DNA of 64,000 nt. It comes from Phycisphaeraceae bacterium (lineage in GTDB: Bacteria; Planctomycetota; Phycisphaerae; Phycisphaerales; UBA1924). The translations under genes and the position numbers were made by a program. Positions 1 to 9,202 of this stretch are shown one piece after another. Within the stretch, counting starts at the first letter, position 1. Each line of letters begins with the position of its first letter. The stretch covers positions 1 through 64,000 of the forward strand of contig JAJTHN010000012.1 in assembly GCA_021297895.1 (NCBI GenBank), in the 5' to 3' direction. The notes beneath the pieces are model-generated. The model did no database searches, had not been told where the DNA came from, and saw only the letters and a list, made by a program, of their open reading frames with translations.

Positions 1-38
1 GCTCGGCGCGGGCGGTGGGGGCCGCCCGCGGATCGGCG

Positions 39-488
39 CTAGTGGCAGCGGACGGCCCAGTCGTACGGGATGTCGTTCTTGAACGGGTCGAGCCGATCGC
101 TGCGTGAGGGGTCGTGCGGGTGCGAGCAGCAGTTGGCGACGATCGCGTGCGGGTCGGACATGCCCTTGAAGCCGTTCCAGACGCCGGGCGGGATAATCAC
201 CAGCGCGTGCTGATCCGGGCCGAGGAAGACCTCCATGAGTTTGCCCCTGCTGGGCGAACCGTCGCGGTCATCGAACATCACCAGTTTGATGCGTCCGAAG
301 ACGCAGGCGTAGTGGAGCGTCATTTCGCGGTGGCGGTGCCAGCCCTTGACGACGCCCTTGTAGATCGTGGAGAAGTAGATCTCGCCGAAGGATGTGAAGT
401 GCGCATCGGTGGAGCGGAGCATGTGGAAGATCGTGCCGCGCTCATCGGGGATGCGCCTGAGCGGGATGACCTGAACATCGTGGATCAT
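39..488 (-). CDS. dTDP-4-dehydrorhamnose 3,5-epimerase family protein (RmlC-like cupin)
   Basis: A 149-residue single-domain cupin resembling the RmlC/RfbC family, which epimerises C3 and/or C5 of 4-keto-6-deoxy nucleotide sugars. The His-rich stretch GWHRHREMTLHY (residues 49-60) replaces the usual RGLHxQ of classical RmlC and is typical of the shorter family members found in CDP- or dTDP-sugar clusters; FGRIKLVMFDDR follows it. It is the last visible gene of a minus-strand group after the CDP-glucose 4,6-dehydratase and the C-methyltransferase, 82 bp behind the latter. Substrate is inferred from context: probably a CDP-linked 4-keto sugar rather than dTDP-rhamnose, since rmlA, rmlB and rmlD are not seen. 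The cluster may continue beyond the left edge of the window. Confidence 0.85.
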   Translation of the reverse strand: MIHDVQVIPLRRIPDERGTIFHMLRSTDAHFTSFGEIYFSTIYKGVVKGWHRHREMTLHYACVFGRIKLVMFDDRDGSPSRGKLMEVFLGPDQHALVIIPPGVWNGFKGMSDPHAIVANCCSHPHDPSRSDRLDPFKNDIPYDWAVRCH

Positions 489-570
489 GCGGGCGGTTCC
501 GGTGCGGGGGTGTGGATGCGGCGGGCGGATGCGCGGGGCGGATGCGGGTGTTGGATGCTGGACCGGAGGG

Positions 571-1950
571 TCATGCCCTGGCCGCGAGCGGACCAGATGG
601 GCCGACGGGCGCGGCGGAGCGATCGAGGGCCTCGAGGTTCGCGGCGCTGATGGTGTGCAGATGCGGGATCGGCACGATGAACTCGCCGCCGCCGTCGAGA
701 TACGCGCGCTGCTGGCGGGCGATTTCGCGTGCCCAGTTCCAGCTCAGCAGCACGAGCGCATCGGGCCTGAGGGCCGGGTCGCGGAGCACATCGGGGCTGA
801 CGATCGCCAGCGCGTTGCCGGGGGCGAAGTGCCCCTGCTTGGCGGTGCTCAGGTCGCAGATGAAGTCCAGCAGCGTTGCATCGATGCCCGCGAAGTTCAT
901 CAGCGTGCTGCCCTTGGCGCTGGCGCCGTACGCGGCGAGTTTCTGCCCCGCGGCCTTGCGCGTGCGCAAGTCGCGCACGAGCGCATCGCACAGGTCGCGG
1001 ACGCGCTGGGCAAAGCGGGCGTAGAACGCGCCGGTGGTCATGCCGGTCTGTCGCTCGTGGGCCAGCAGCGACGCGACGGCGGGGGCGACTACGGGCGATG
1101 CGCCCGCGGGCTCGGCGAAGACCCGGAGCGAACCGCCGTGAACCGCGATGCGCTCGACATCGCTGACGATCAGCCCGTGGCGGGCGAAGAGCGCGTTGAT
1201 CGCCGTCAGCGAGAAGTAGCACAGGTGCTCGTGATAGATCGTGTCGAACTCGGCGTGCTCGATCATGTCGCCCAGGTACGGGAACTCGAACACCGCCACG
1301 CCCGTGGGCTTGAGCATCGCCGCGGCACCGGCGACAAAGCCGTTGAGATCCGCGACGTGCGCGAGCACGTTGTTGCCCAGCACGCAGTCAGCACGCACGC
1401 CCTCGCGGGCCAGGCGCTGGCCCACATCGCGGCCGAAGAACTCGCACCGCGTGGGGATTCCGTTCCGCGAAGCGACCTCGGCGATGTTCCGCGCCGGCTC
1501 GATGCCCAGCACGCCGATGCCCGCGGCGACGAAGTTCTTCAGCAGGTAGCCGTCGTTGCTGGCGACCTCGACAACGAGGCTGTCGCGCGTGAGGTTGCGG
1601 CGGCGGATGAGCATCTCGGCCTCGCCCTTGGCGTGGGCGAGCATCGCCTGGCTGAACGACGAGAAGTACAGATAGTGCCCGAAGAGCACCTCGGGCTCGA
1701 CCGTCTCGCGGATCTGCACGAGCGAGCAGCCCGGGCAGAACGCCAGCGAAAGCGGGAAGCGCGGGTGCGGCTCATCCGCTGTCCGCAGCAGGTTGTTGGC
1801 CAGCGGCACGCGGCCGAGATCCAGCACAAGATCCAGCGAGCCGTGGCCGCAGGACCGGCAGCGCTGCTCGATGACATATCGGCTGGCGGTGTCGGCGGTG
1901 GTGCCGGGGGTGGTGCCGGGGTTGATGTTGGCGGCGGGGCTCGTGCTCAT
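571..1950 (-). CDS. Class I SAM-dependent sugar C-methyltransferase (TylC3-like)
   Basis: A 459-residue protein with the three-part layout of NDP-hexose C-methyltransferases: an N-terminal zinc-binding region with paired CxxC (Cys31/34 and Cys72/75), a central Rossmann SAM domain (VEVASNDGYLL, residues 128-138), and a C-terminal putative methyltransferase region. YHEH at 239-242 matches the catalytic Tyr-His-Glu-His segment known from TylC3-type 3-C-methyltransferases. The start ATG at 1950 overlaps the stop of the dehydratase gene as ATGA, so the two are translationally coupled; a longer reading of the frame inside the dehydratase gene is rejected. Inferred role: adding a branch methyl to a 4-keto-6-deoxyhexose made by the upstream dehydratase. 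Confidence 0.88.
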   Translation of the reverse strand: MSTSPAANINPGTTPGTTADTASRYVIEQRCRSCGHGSLDLVLDLGRVPLANNLLRTADEPHPRFPLSLAFCPGCSLVQIRETVEPEVLFGHYLYFSSFSQAMLAHAKGEAEMLIRRRNLTRDSLVVEVASNDGYLLKNFVAAGIGVLGIEPARNIAEVASRNGIPTRCEFFGRDVGQRLAREGVRADCVLGNNVLAHVADLNGFVAGAAAMLKPTGVAVFEFPYLGDMIEHAEFDTIYHEHLCYFSLTAINALFARHGLIVSDVERIAVHGGSLRVFAEPAGASPVVAPAVASLLAHERQTGMTTGAFYARFAQRVRDLCDALVRDLRTRKAAGQKLAAYGASAKGSTLMNFAGIDATLLDFICDLSTAKQGHFAPGNALAIVSPDVLRDPALRPDALVLLSWNWAREIARQQRAYLDGGGEFIVPIPHLHTISAANLEALDRSAAPVGPSGPLAARA

Positions 1951-3176
1951 GATGCGTGATCCAGGGTGGGTGCCGACCAGGCGCGGCCGCGTTCCCTCGC
2001 GTGCGAGGTGAATGCGGCGATCTGCGCGAGCGTCAGATCGCGGGCATCGGCGTGCTCGGTCAGGAACGCGCGGTACCACGCCGCGGTCTGCGTGACAGCC
2101 TCCGCGGCGGTCCATGTCGGTCGCCAGCGCAATTGCTCGCGGGCCAGGGCGATGCTTAGCCCAAGGTGCGGCGACTCGGGCGGAGCGTTCGGGTCGGGGC
2201 GCTCGCTGTAGCCGTCGCGCACGTCGATGCGGTCATCGTCGATGCGCCGCCAGGCGCGGACCATCCGCGCGGTCAGGTCGCGAACGCTCAAGCGGCCGCT
2301 CGGGTCGGCGTCATCGGGGCCGAAGTTGAACGCCCGGGCGTGGCGCGCCGCATCGTCGCCCAGCAGCAGGGCCGCCAGGTGCAGGTAGCCGCTGAGCGCA
2401 TCGAGGACGTGCTGCCACGGGCGGTCGCTGGCGGGGTTGCGCAGGACGACGGGCGTGCCCTTGCTCATGGCGGTGGCGATGTCGGGCACGAGACGGTCCA
2501 GGGCCCAGTCGCCGCCGCCGATCACGTTGCCGGCGCGTGCGGTGGCCAGCGCGACGCCGTGCCGGGCCAGCGAGGCCGGCGCGAAGAACGAATCGCGGAA
2601 ACTCGCCGCGACAATCTCCGCCGCGGCCTTGCTCGCGCTGTACGGGTCTTTGCCGCCGAGCGGCTCTTCCTCTCGGTGGGCGTGCGGTGTGGGGCTCGGC
2701 CTGTAGCACTTGTCGCTGGTGACGATGACCACGGCGCAGCGCGTGTCGGCAACGGGGCGCGTGCGGATGGCTTCGAGCAGGTTCGCGGTGCCGGTGACGT
2801 TTGTCTCGAATGTGCCGACGGGGTCGGCGTAACTCGGCCGCACCAGCGCCTGGGCCGCCATATGGATGATCACGCTCGCGCCCGCGCCGTGGACCACACG
2901 CCGAACGCCCGCGGCGTCGCGTACGTCGACGCGATGATCCTCCATTGTGCGGGACAGTCCGAGCACATCGAACAGCGAGGGGGTGCTGGGCGGGTCGAGC
3001 GCCAGGCCGATCGGCGTTGCGCCGATGCTCAGGAGCCACTGGCAGAGCCATGCGCCCTTGAAGCCCGTGTGCCCTGTGACCAGCACGCGGCGGCCGCGCA
3101 TGGCATCGGCGATGCCGCCCGCCGACTGCGGGGTGCGGAGTTCGGGGCCGGGCTGTGCGGAAGAGGTGGGGGGCAT
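1947..3176 (-). CDS. rfbG: CDP-glucose 4,6-dehydratase
   Basis: A 409-residue extended short-chain dehydrogenase. The NAD-binding motif GHTGFKGAWL (about residues 35-44) with FKG instead of FIG is diagnostic of CDP-glucose 4,6-dehydratases. The catalytic YxxxK is in DPYSASKAAAE and the TSD element in VIVTSDKCY. The enzyme makes CDP-4-keto-6-deoxyglucose, the entry point to 3,6-dideoxy and branched sugars. No glucose-1-phosphate cytidylyltransferase (rfbF) is visible beside it: the next gene on the right is divergent. It is the first gene of the minus-strand group and overlaps the methyltransferase by 4 bp. About 25 residues precede the fold, so an internal start (for example at the Met of MRGRRVLVTG) is possible. 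Confidence 0.9.
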   Translation of the reverse strand: MPPTSSAQPGPELRTPQSAGGIADAMRGRRVLVTGHTGFKGAWLCQWLLSIGATPIGLALDPPSTPSLFDVLGLSRTMEDHRVDVRDAAGVRRVVHGAGASVIIHMAAQALVRPSYADPVGTFETNVTGTANLLEAIRTRPVADTRCAVVIVTSDKCYRPSPTPHAHREEEPLGGKDPYSASKAAAEIVAASFRDSFFAPASLARHGVALATARAGNVIGGGDWALDRLVPDIATAMSKGTPVVLRNPASDRPWQHVLDALSGYLHLAALLLGDDAARHARAFNFGPDDADPSGRLSVRDLTARMVRAWRRIDDDRIDVRDGYSERPDPNAPPESPHLGLSIALAREQLRWRPTWTAAEAVTQTAAWYRAFLTEHADARDLTLAQIAAFTSHARERGRAWSAPTLDHAS

Positions 3177-3264
3177 CAGTCAGCGCGGGAAGACGGAGAG
3201 TCGCGGCTGCAGTTTAGTCGATCCTCGCACGCCGCGGCGCGCGGACCCATACGCTCGTTGCGGC

Positions 3265-4635
3265 ATGAGCAATACCCCAGCGACAGACCAGCACGCCTCG
3301 GCCATTGCGCGGTTCTCCACCGGCGATGTGGTGGTCGCGGTCGTGGGTCTGGGGTATGTCGGCCTGCCGCTGGCCCACGCGTTCCATGAGGCCGGGCTTT
3401 CGGTGCTTGGTGTCGATACCGATCCGGCAAAGCCCCGCGCGCTGCGTCCCGCGGCGGGCGAGCGGCCCACGCCCTACCTCCGGCACCTGGGCGATGAGCT
3501 CTACAACGCGCTCGCTTCGAGCGACCGGTTCGACGCAACGACGGATCACACGCGGCTTGCGCAGGCGGATGCGATCCTTGTGTGCGTGCCCACGCCGCTG
3601 GATGAGCAGCACGCCCCGGACCTTTCGTACGTCGTCGGTGCGGCGCTGCAGATCGCCCGCGTGCTGCGTCCGGGCATGCTCGTGGTGCTCGAGTCGACGA
3701 CCTATCCGGGCACGACGCGGGGCGAGTTTCTCGCGCCGATGCGCCAGCTCCGCCCGGACCTTGTTCCCGGGCGCGACTACTTCGTCGCCTTCAGCCCCGA
3801 GCGCGAGGACCCCGGCAATCCGCACTTCCGCACGCGCGACATCCCCAAACTCGTCGGCGGAATCGATGAACCCGCCACCCGCGCCGCGTGCGCGCTGTAC
3901 GCCCGCGCTTTCCGCAGCGTGATCCCCGTCGCCAGCGCGGAGGTCGCCGAGAGCGCCAAACTGCTGGAGAACACCTTCCGCGGCGTGAACATCGCGCTGG
4001 TCAACGAGCTGAAAATGGTCTTCGATGCCATGGGCGTCGACATCTGGCAGGTCATCGACGCGGCATCGACCAAGCCTTTCGGGTTCATGCGGTTCACGCC
4101 GGGGCCGGGCCTCGGCGGGCACTGCATCCCGATCGATCCGTTCTATCTCGCCCACAAGGCCCGCGAGCTCGGTCGGCCGTCGCTATTCGTCGAGCTGGCC
4201 GGCGTCATCAACACACGCATGCCTGAGTATGTGGTCTCGAAGCTCGATGAGGCTCTGCGGGCCAGAGGGAGCGCCGACGGACTCTCCGGTGCCCGCGTGC
4301 TCGTGCTCGGTCTGGCGTACAAGCCCGACATCGACGATGTCCGCGAGAGCCCGAGTTTCGAGATCATCGATCACGTCCGCGCCCGCGGCGGGGAGTGCGA
4401 TTACTCCGACCCGCTCGTCCCGCGTACGCACGCGATGCGCAAGCGCGACCTTGGGATGTCCAGCGTCGAACTGACGCCCGCGTCCGTCACCTCGTACGAC
4501 GCGTTGGTCCTGAGCACCGCGCACGCCGCGTTCGACTACGAGATGATCGCCCGGCACGCGCGGCTGGTCGTTGACACACGAAACGCCTTCGCGGCCCACG
4601 CCCTGACGCTGGCCGAACGGCTGGTCAAGGCCTGA
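3265..4635 (+). CDS. Nucleotide sugar dehydrogenase (UDP-GlcNAc 6-dehydrogenase, WbpA type)
   Basis: A 456-residue UDP-glucose/GDP-mannose dehydrogenase family member, oxidising the C6 alcohol of a UDP-sugar to a carboxylate with two NAD+. Seen: N-terminal NAD-binding VVGLGYVGLPLA (26-37), the family segments VPTPLD and ESTTYPGTT, SPEREDPGN (178-185), and the catalytic cysteine in GPGLGGHCIPIDPFYL (Cys287). The SPEREDPGN and PFGFMRFTPGPG features favour the WbpA/WbpO (UDP-GlcNAc or UDP-GalNAc) branch over Ugd, but substrate is not proven. The start chosen is the ATG at 3265, 88 bp from the divergent rfbG start; the upstream frame extension runs antisense through rfbG and is not real. Context: surface polysaccharide precursor supply. 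Confidence 0.88.
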   Translation: MSNTPATDQHASAIARFSTGDVVVAVVGLGYVGLPLAHAFHEAGLSVLGVDTDPAKPRALRPAAGERPTPYLRHLGDELYNALASSDRFDATTDHTRLAQADAILVCVPTPLDEQHAPDLSYVVGAALQIARVLRPGMLVVLESTTYPGTTRGEFLAPMRQLRPDLVPGRDYFVAFSPEREDPGNPHFRTRDIPKLVGGIDEPATRAACALYARAFRSVIPVASAEVAESAKLLENTFRGVNIALVNELKMVFDAMGVDIWQVIDAASTKPFGFMRFTPGPGLGGHCIPIDPFYLAHKARELGRPSLFVELAGVINTRMPEYVVSKLDEALRARGSADGLSGARVLVLGLAYKPDIDDVRESPSFEIIDHVRARGGECDYSDPLVPRTHAMRKRDLGMSSVELTPASVTSYDALVLSTAHAAFDYEMIARHARLVVDTRNAFAAHALTLAERLVKA

Positions 4636-4663
4636 TGGCGCGGGCCTCCTAACCTCATCGTCT

Positions 4664-6568
4664 ATGCGTGACTTCTGGCATCTTGCGCGGCACCTGCTGG
4701 CCTATCGCCGGCTGCTGCTGGCGACGATCGCGCTGGCGATCCTGGCCGGGCTGAATCTCGGCGCGGGGCTGGTGGGTATCGGTGCGGTCATGTCACGCCT
4801 GCTGCCCGGCCCCAACGCTCAAGCCAACCAGCGCGGCCTGCCGGACTTGGCGACGGACCTCAACGCGCAGATCGGCGGGGTCATTCCGCAGGGCCTGATC
4901 GATGCCCTTCCCACGGGTCAGTTCGCCGCGGTTGTGGCGCTGGTCATCGCGCTGGGTGTGCTGACGGTCTTCGGCGCGTTCGTGAACTACGGGCACCAGT
5001 TCTTCGCCCTCACGCTCGTCGGGCGGGCGGTGCGTGACCTGCGTGCCCGGCTGTATCGCCACGTTGTTCGTCTGCCGCTGCGGAGCGTGCTGACCCTCGG
5101 GCCGACGCACTATGCCAGCCAGGTGATCTTCGACACCGGCGCGGTCGGCGGCGGCCTCGCATCGATCCTGAGCAAGACGCTCGTGCAGGTCAGCAAGGGC
5201 ATGGGCGCTCTGGTCGTCGCGTTCATCAGCGACTGGCGCATCACGCTGGGCGGGCTGCTGGTGGCGCCGCTGCTGTACCACGTCATCCGGCGAACGGGCA
5301 AGCGCGTGCGTCGCAGCCAGCGGCTGAGCGTCGAGGCGCAGTCGTCGATGATGGGCACCGCGCGGAGCGCCGTCGAGCACCTGCGCGTGGTCAAGGCCTG
5401 CACCGCCGAGCAGCGCGAGGTCGCCGTCTTCGAGGTCGCCAGCAACGAGTACTTTCGCCAGGAAATGAAGATGCGTCAGGCGCGGTCGATCGCCGCGCCG
5501 ATCCTCGAGACGCTGACGATCTTTGTCCTGGGCGCGCTGGCGCTGATCGCGGCCAAGGCGATCCTCGACAACCACCTCGAGCCCGCGGCGATGCTCGCGG
5601 CGCTGACGAGCCTGGGCATCGCCGGCGCGTGCGTCCGCCCGCTCAGCGGTCTGAGCCACGACCTGCAGATGGCCGGCGCCAGCGCCGGGCGCATCCTGAC
5701 CACCCTCAACGAGAGCGCCGAGCCCGGCCACGATGCGACGCTGCCCCGCCTGCCGCGCCACCGCCTGAGCCTGGAGTTCCGCAACGTTTCGCTGACCTAT
5801 CCCAAGGCCACACAGCCGGCGGTCCGAAACCTGAGCCTGAGCATCCGCCACGGCCAGACCGTCGCGATCGTCGGGCCCAACGGCAGCGGCAAGACCTCGC
5901 TGCTCTCGCTCATCCCGCGGCTGTTCGACCCCGATGAGCACTCCGGTGATGACACCGGCTCGGGCGTCACGCGCGGCGCGGTCCTTGTCGACGGCGTGGA
6001 CATCCGCACGGTCAACATCAACACGCTCCGCGATCAGATCGGCGTCGTTACCCAGCAGGTCGTGCTGTTCAAGGGCTCCATCCGCACGAACCTGGCCTAC
6101 GGAGTCGAGCAGGCCAGCGACGAGCAGATCCGCGACGCGGCCCGGAAGGCCCGCGCCGAGGAGTTCATTCTCGAACGCCCCGGTGGATACGACGCCGAGA
6201 TCGGCGAGGGCGGGAGCGGTCTCAGCGGCGGACAGATGCAGCGGCTGAGCATCGCCCGCGCGATCCTTCGCGACCCGGCGATCCTCATCCTCGACGAGGC
6301 CACGAGCATGATCGACGCCGACAGCGAGGCCAAGATCGCCGCGACGCTCAGCGAGTTCAGCAAGGGGCGGACGACGCTGGTCATCGCTCACCGCCTGAGC
6401 ACGGTGATCAATGCCGACCGCATCGTGGTGATGGACCACGGCCGGCTCATCGACTCCGGCACGCACGCCGAGCTCATGGCCCGCTGTCCCACGTACCGAC
6501 TCATCGCCGAGAACCAGCTCGTGCGTCAAGACGCCGCCCCGGGCGAGCAGCCCTCCCCGACCGCCTGA
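4664..6568 (+). CDS. ABC exporter, fused permease/ATPase (MsbA-like)
   Basis: A 634-residue half-transporter. The N-terminal half is a type-1 exporter transmembrane domain with about six hydrophobic segments, the first at roughly residues 14-40, and a rather long periplasmic insertion of about 55 residues between TM1 and TM2. The C-terminal ATPase has Walker A GPNGSGKTSLL, signature LSGGQMQRLSIARAIL, Walker B ILILDEATSMID and H-loop IAHRLST. An acidic insertion (DPDEHSGDDTGSG) sits between Walker A and the Q-loop. It follows the sugar dehydrogenase by 28 bp and is probably co-transcribed, suggesting lipid-linked sugar or lipid export as a homodimer in the inner membrane. A multidrug-type role cannot be excluded. 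Confidence 0.88.
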   Translation: MRDFWHLARHLLAYRRLLLATIALAILAGLNLGAGLVGIGAVMSRLLPGPNAQANQRGLPDLATDLNAQIGGVIPQGLIDALPTGQFAAVVALVIALGVLTVFGAFVNYGHQFFALTLVGRAVRDLRARLYRHVVRLPLRSVLTLGPTHYASQVIFDTGAVGGGLASILSKTLVQVSKGMGALVVAFISDWRITLGGLLVAPLLYHVIRRTGKRVRRSQRLSVEAQSSMMGTARSAVEHLRVVKACTAEQREVAVFEVASNEYFRQEMKMRQARSIAAPILETLTIFVLGALALIAAKAILDNHLEPAAMLAALTSLGIAGACVRPLSGLSHDLQMAGASAGRILTTLNESAEPGHDATLPRLPRHRLSLEFRNVSLTYPKATQPAVRNLSLSIRHGQTVAIVGPNGSGKTSLLSLIPRLFDPDEHSGDDTGSGVTRGAVLVDGVDIRTVNINTLRDQIGVVTQQVVLFKGSIRTNLAYGVEQASDEQIRDAARKARAEEFILERPGGYDAEIGEGGSGLSGGQMQRLSIARAILRDPAILILDEATSMIDADSEAKIAATLSEFSKGRTTLVIAHRLSTVINADRIVVMDHGRLIDSGTHAELMARCPTYRLIAENQLVRQDAAPGEQPSPTA

Positions 6569-6584
6569 GCCCCTCAGCCCACCC

Positions 6585-7178
6585 ATGCCCACCGCCGCCG
6601 ATCAACACGGCCCGCGACGCGTCCGACTGCTGTTTGCCGCCGCGCTGACATGCTCCGCGCTGCTGGCCGGGTGCGAATCCACACCGCCCCCCGCCACGGG
6701 CGAGCACCTCACGCCCATCGAGGGCGAGTCGCTCCCATCGGTGTCCGCGGCGGCGTCGATGCTCGCGCCGGTGCGCCTTCGCATTCACCCGCTGTCGCGG
6801 CTGGAGCGCGACGAACTGGGCCGTGCGCAGTTGGTGCTGCAGATGGAATTGCTCGACGCCGCGGGGCATTCGGGAAAGTGGCTTGGCCGCGCGACGGTGG
6901 CGATCGAGCGTCTTGCCGGCCCATCGGCGGGCGAGGCGACGACCGATGCCGCGCGACGCTTCAACCTGACGACGCCCCAGAACAGCAACGCCCGCTTCGA
7001 CTGGATCACGCGCACGTACGTGCTCCGCATCGCCCCGCTTCCGACCTGGTACGACACGCTCGTCGACGGCAGCGAGCGCGACGCCACCGCCCGGGTCCGC
7101 TGCACGTTCACGCTCCTGGATGCGCAGGGCACCGCCCGCACGCTCGAAGACACCGCCGTGCTTCGTGCTTTCCGCTGA
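6585..7178 (+). CDS. Hypothetical lipoprotein
   Basis: A 197-residue protein with a lipoprotein signal: basic start, hydrophobic stretch, lipobox LAGC with Cys30, then a Pro/Thr-rich linker. The mature part is probably a single beta-rich domain (LRIHPLSRLER, LVLQMELLDAAGH, RTYVLRIAPLPTWYDTL). I recognise no named family. It starts 16 bp after the ABC exporter and precedes the phosphohexomutase by 83 bp, so it is likely read with its neighbours and anchored to a membrane facing the periplasm. The proline/threonine after the cysteine gives no clear sorting rule for this phylum. Confidence 0.75.
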   Translation: MPTAADQHGPRRVRLLFAAALTCSALLAGCESTPPPATGEHLTPIEGESLPSVSAAASMLAPVRLRIHPLSRLERDELGRAQLVLQMELLDAAGHSGKWLGRATVAIERLAGPSAGEATTDAARRFNLTTPQNSNARFDWITRTYVLRIAPLPTWYDTLVDGSERDATARVRCTFTLLDAQGTARTLEDTAVLRAFR

Positions 7179-7261
7179 CACCCGCTCCGCCGACCCGCCG
7201 CGAACCTACGCTCGCGGCGATCGTGCGCACACGCACCACGCACCTGCTCGGAGCATTTTTC

Positions 7262-8788
7262 ATGTCCGCCGCGAACACCCATAACGACGTGCTCATGCTC
7301 TCGGTCTCCGGTTGCCGGGGCATTGTCGGAACGAGCCTGACACCCGAGACCGTTTCGCGCTTCGCCGGAGCGCTGGGCACGTATCTTGTTGATCGGCACG
7401 CCAGCGCCAAGGTCAAGGGTCCGGTCGTGGTCGTTGTCGGGCGCGACGGGCGCGCCGGCGGGGCGATGATCGCCGACGCCGCGATCGCGAGCCTGAACGC
7501 GGCGGGCGTTCACGTCGTCGACACGCAGGTGGCGATGACGCCGACCATCGGAACGACGGTCGATGCGCTCGGCGCCGCGGGTGGCCTGGTCATTACCGCC
7601 AGCCACAACCCGCAGCAGTGGAACGGCCTGAAGCCCATCATCCCGAGCAAGCCCCGCCCGGCCCGCGCCAAGGTCGCCGCCGATGGCCTGCTGGAACTGA
7701 CCGTTCCCCGGGCCTCGGCCCGCCTTGGCAAGGCCGACGCCTCCGCGCCGAACAAGGCCCTGGCCGACACGCTCATCAAGGCCTTCCACGACGGCGCGGC
7801 ACGCCGGGTCGGCTGGAAGGACATCGGCTCGCGCACCGTGGGCGATCTGGAGGCCATGCGCTCGCACCACGAACTGGCGCTGGAGGCCATCGACAATCTG
7901 GGCATCCTTCGCGCGATCCAGAAGAAGCGATTCGGCGTCGTGCTCGACAGCGTGAACTCCTCCGGCCGCGAACTGACGCCCAACTTCCTCATCAGCGAAC
8001 TTCGCTGCAAGGCCACGCTGCTGCACTGCGATGACTCGGGCCTTTTCCCGCACACGCCCGAGCCGCTGGCCGAGAACCTCAAGGGTCTGGCCGCGAGTGT
8101 CCGCAAGCACAAGGCCCACGCCGGCTTTGCGCAGGACCCCGATGCCGACCGCCTGGCGCTCATCGATGAGAAGGGGCGATACATCGGCGAGGAGTACACC
8201 GTCGTGCTCGCCGCCCGCGCGCTGGCGGAACTGGGCGCGCTCAAGCCCCGCAGCACGCTGGTGGTGAATCTCTCGACCAGCCGCATGATCGAGGATGTCG
8301 CCGCGGCCTTCGGCTGCCGCGTCCGGCGCTCGGCCGTCGGCGAGGCCAACGTCGTGGAGACGATGAAGAGCCTCGGCTCGCCCATCGGCGGCGAGGGCAA
8401 CGGCGGGGTCATCTGGCCCGCCGTCACGTACATCCGCGACTCCATGTCGGCGATGGGCCTGATCCTCGGCCTCATGGCAAAGACGGGCAAGACCCTCTCT
8501 ACGCTCGCGGATGAAGTGCCGGTGTACGCCATCGTCAAGCGCAAGGTCGAGGTCGCGTCGCGCGATGTGGCGACCCGTGCGGTTGAGAAACTCGCGGCAC
8601 ACTACAAGGCCGCCCCGGGCGTGACGGTCGATCGTCAGGACGGAGTCTGGCTCGGCTTTGAGCAGCAGCGCGCGTGGCTGCACGTCCGCGCCAGCAACAC
8701 CGAGCCGATCATGCGCCTCATCGCCGAGGCCCCGACCGCGGCCGACGCCAACCGTCTGCTCGATCAGGCCGCTGGCATCATCGCCTGA
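7262..8788 (+). CDS. glmM: Phosphoglucosamine mutase / phosphohexomutase
   Basis: A 508-residue alpha-D-phosphohexomutase. The phosphoserine loop is TASHNPQQWNG with catalytic Ser114, the metal loop is DPDADRLALID, the sugar-binding loop GEGNGG is preceded by GSPIG, and the C-terminal phosphate-binding segment is RASNTEPIMRLIAE. The enzyme interconverts glucosamine-6-P and glucosamine-1-P if truly GlmM; phosphomannomutase or phosphoglucomutase activity is the alternative. It is longer than the usual 445-450 residues, mainly from an insertion after the phosphoserine loop (residues about 125-190). The ATG at 7262 was chosen because the family fold begins about 10 residues later. It lies immediately upstream of rnpA. 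Confidence 0.85.
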   Translation: MSAANTHNDVLMLSVSGCRGIVGTSLTPETVSRFAGALGTYLVDRHASAKVKGPVVVVVGRDGRAGGAMIADAAIASLNAAGVHVVDTQVAMTPTIGTTVDALGAAGGLVITASHNPQQWNGLKPIIPSKPRPARAKVAADGLLELTVPRASARLGKADASAPNKALADTLIKAFHDGAARRVGWKDIGSRTVGDLEAMRSHHELALEAIDNLGILRAIQKKRFGVVLDSVNSSGRELTPNFLISELRCKATLLHCDDSGLFPHTPEPLAENLKGLAASVRKHKAHAGFAQDPDADRLALIDEKGRYIGEEYTVVLAARALAELGALKPRSTLVVNLSTSRMIEDVAAAFGCRVRRSAVGEANVVETMKSLGSPIGGEGNGGVIWPAVTYIRDSMSAMGLILGLMAKTGKTLSTLADEVPVYAIVKRKVEVASRDVATRAVEKLAAHYKAAPGVTVDRQDGVWLGFEQQRAWLHVRASNTEPIMRLIAEAPTAADANRLLDQAAGIIA

Positions 8789-8812
8789 GCGTCCGGTCGG
8801 CAACAATCCACC

Positions 8813-9202
8813 ATGCCCAGCGACCAGCCGCCACTGCGCTTCCGCCGATCGCAGCGCCTGGTCCACGCGCTGGAGTTCGAGGCCGTCTTCGCGCAGCGGT
8901 GCAGTGTGCAGCGCGGCCCGCTCCGCATTCACGCCCGACTCGCGTTCGCCCCGGGCGTGACACGCCTGGGCCTGAGCATCGGCAAGCGCGTCGGCATCGC
9001 CACGACCCGCACGGCCCTGAAGCGTCGCCTCCGTGAGGCGTTCCGCCTCGAGCAGCACGCCCTGCCGGACGGCATGGATCTGGTCATCTCCGCTCACGCC
9101 CACGAACCCCGCACGCTGCCGACCTATCGCGACGCTCTGCGCTCGGCCGCGGCGGAACTGCACGCCCGACTGACCCGCCGCCCCTCGGGGCCGACACCAT
9201 GA
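8813..9202 (+). CDS. rnpA: Ribonuclease P protein component
   Basis: A 129-residue small basic protein with the RnpA fold pattern: N-terminal LRFRRSQRLVHALEFEAVF and the central LGLSIGKRVG...ALKRRLREAFRL region that binds the 5' leader and M1 RNA. It matures tRNA 5' ends with the RNase P RNA. Odd: the near-universal RNR motif before KR is replaced by RTA (residues 66-68), and Asn of VGNA is Ile. The gene overlaps yidD by 4 bp (ATGA), the classic rnpA-yidD pairing, but rpmH is not upstream: only 24 bp separate it from the phosphohexomutase gene. Confidence 0.9.
   Translation: MPSDQPPLRFRRSQRLVHALEFEAVFAQRCSVQRGPLRIHARLAFAPGVTRLGLSIGKRVGIATTRTALKRRLREAFRLEQHALPDGMDLVISAHAHEPRTLPTYRDALRSAAAELHARLTRRPSGPTP

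Noticed and set aside
6785-9163. 792-codon open frame antisense to glmM and rnpA
   Set aside because: Shadow of well-supported plus-strand genes; the translation is His/Arg-rich with no domain.
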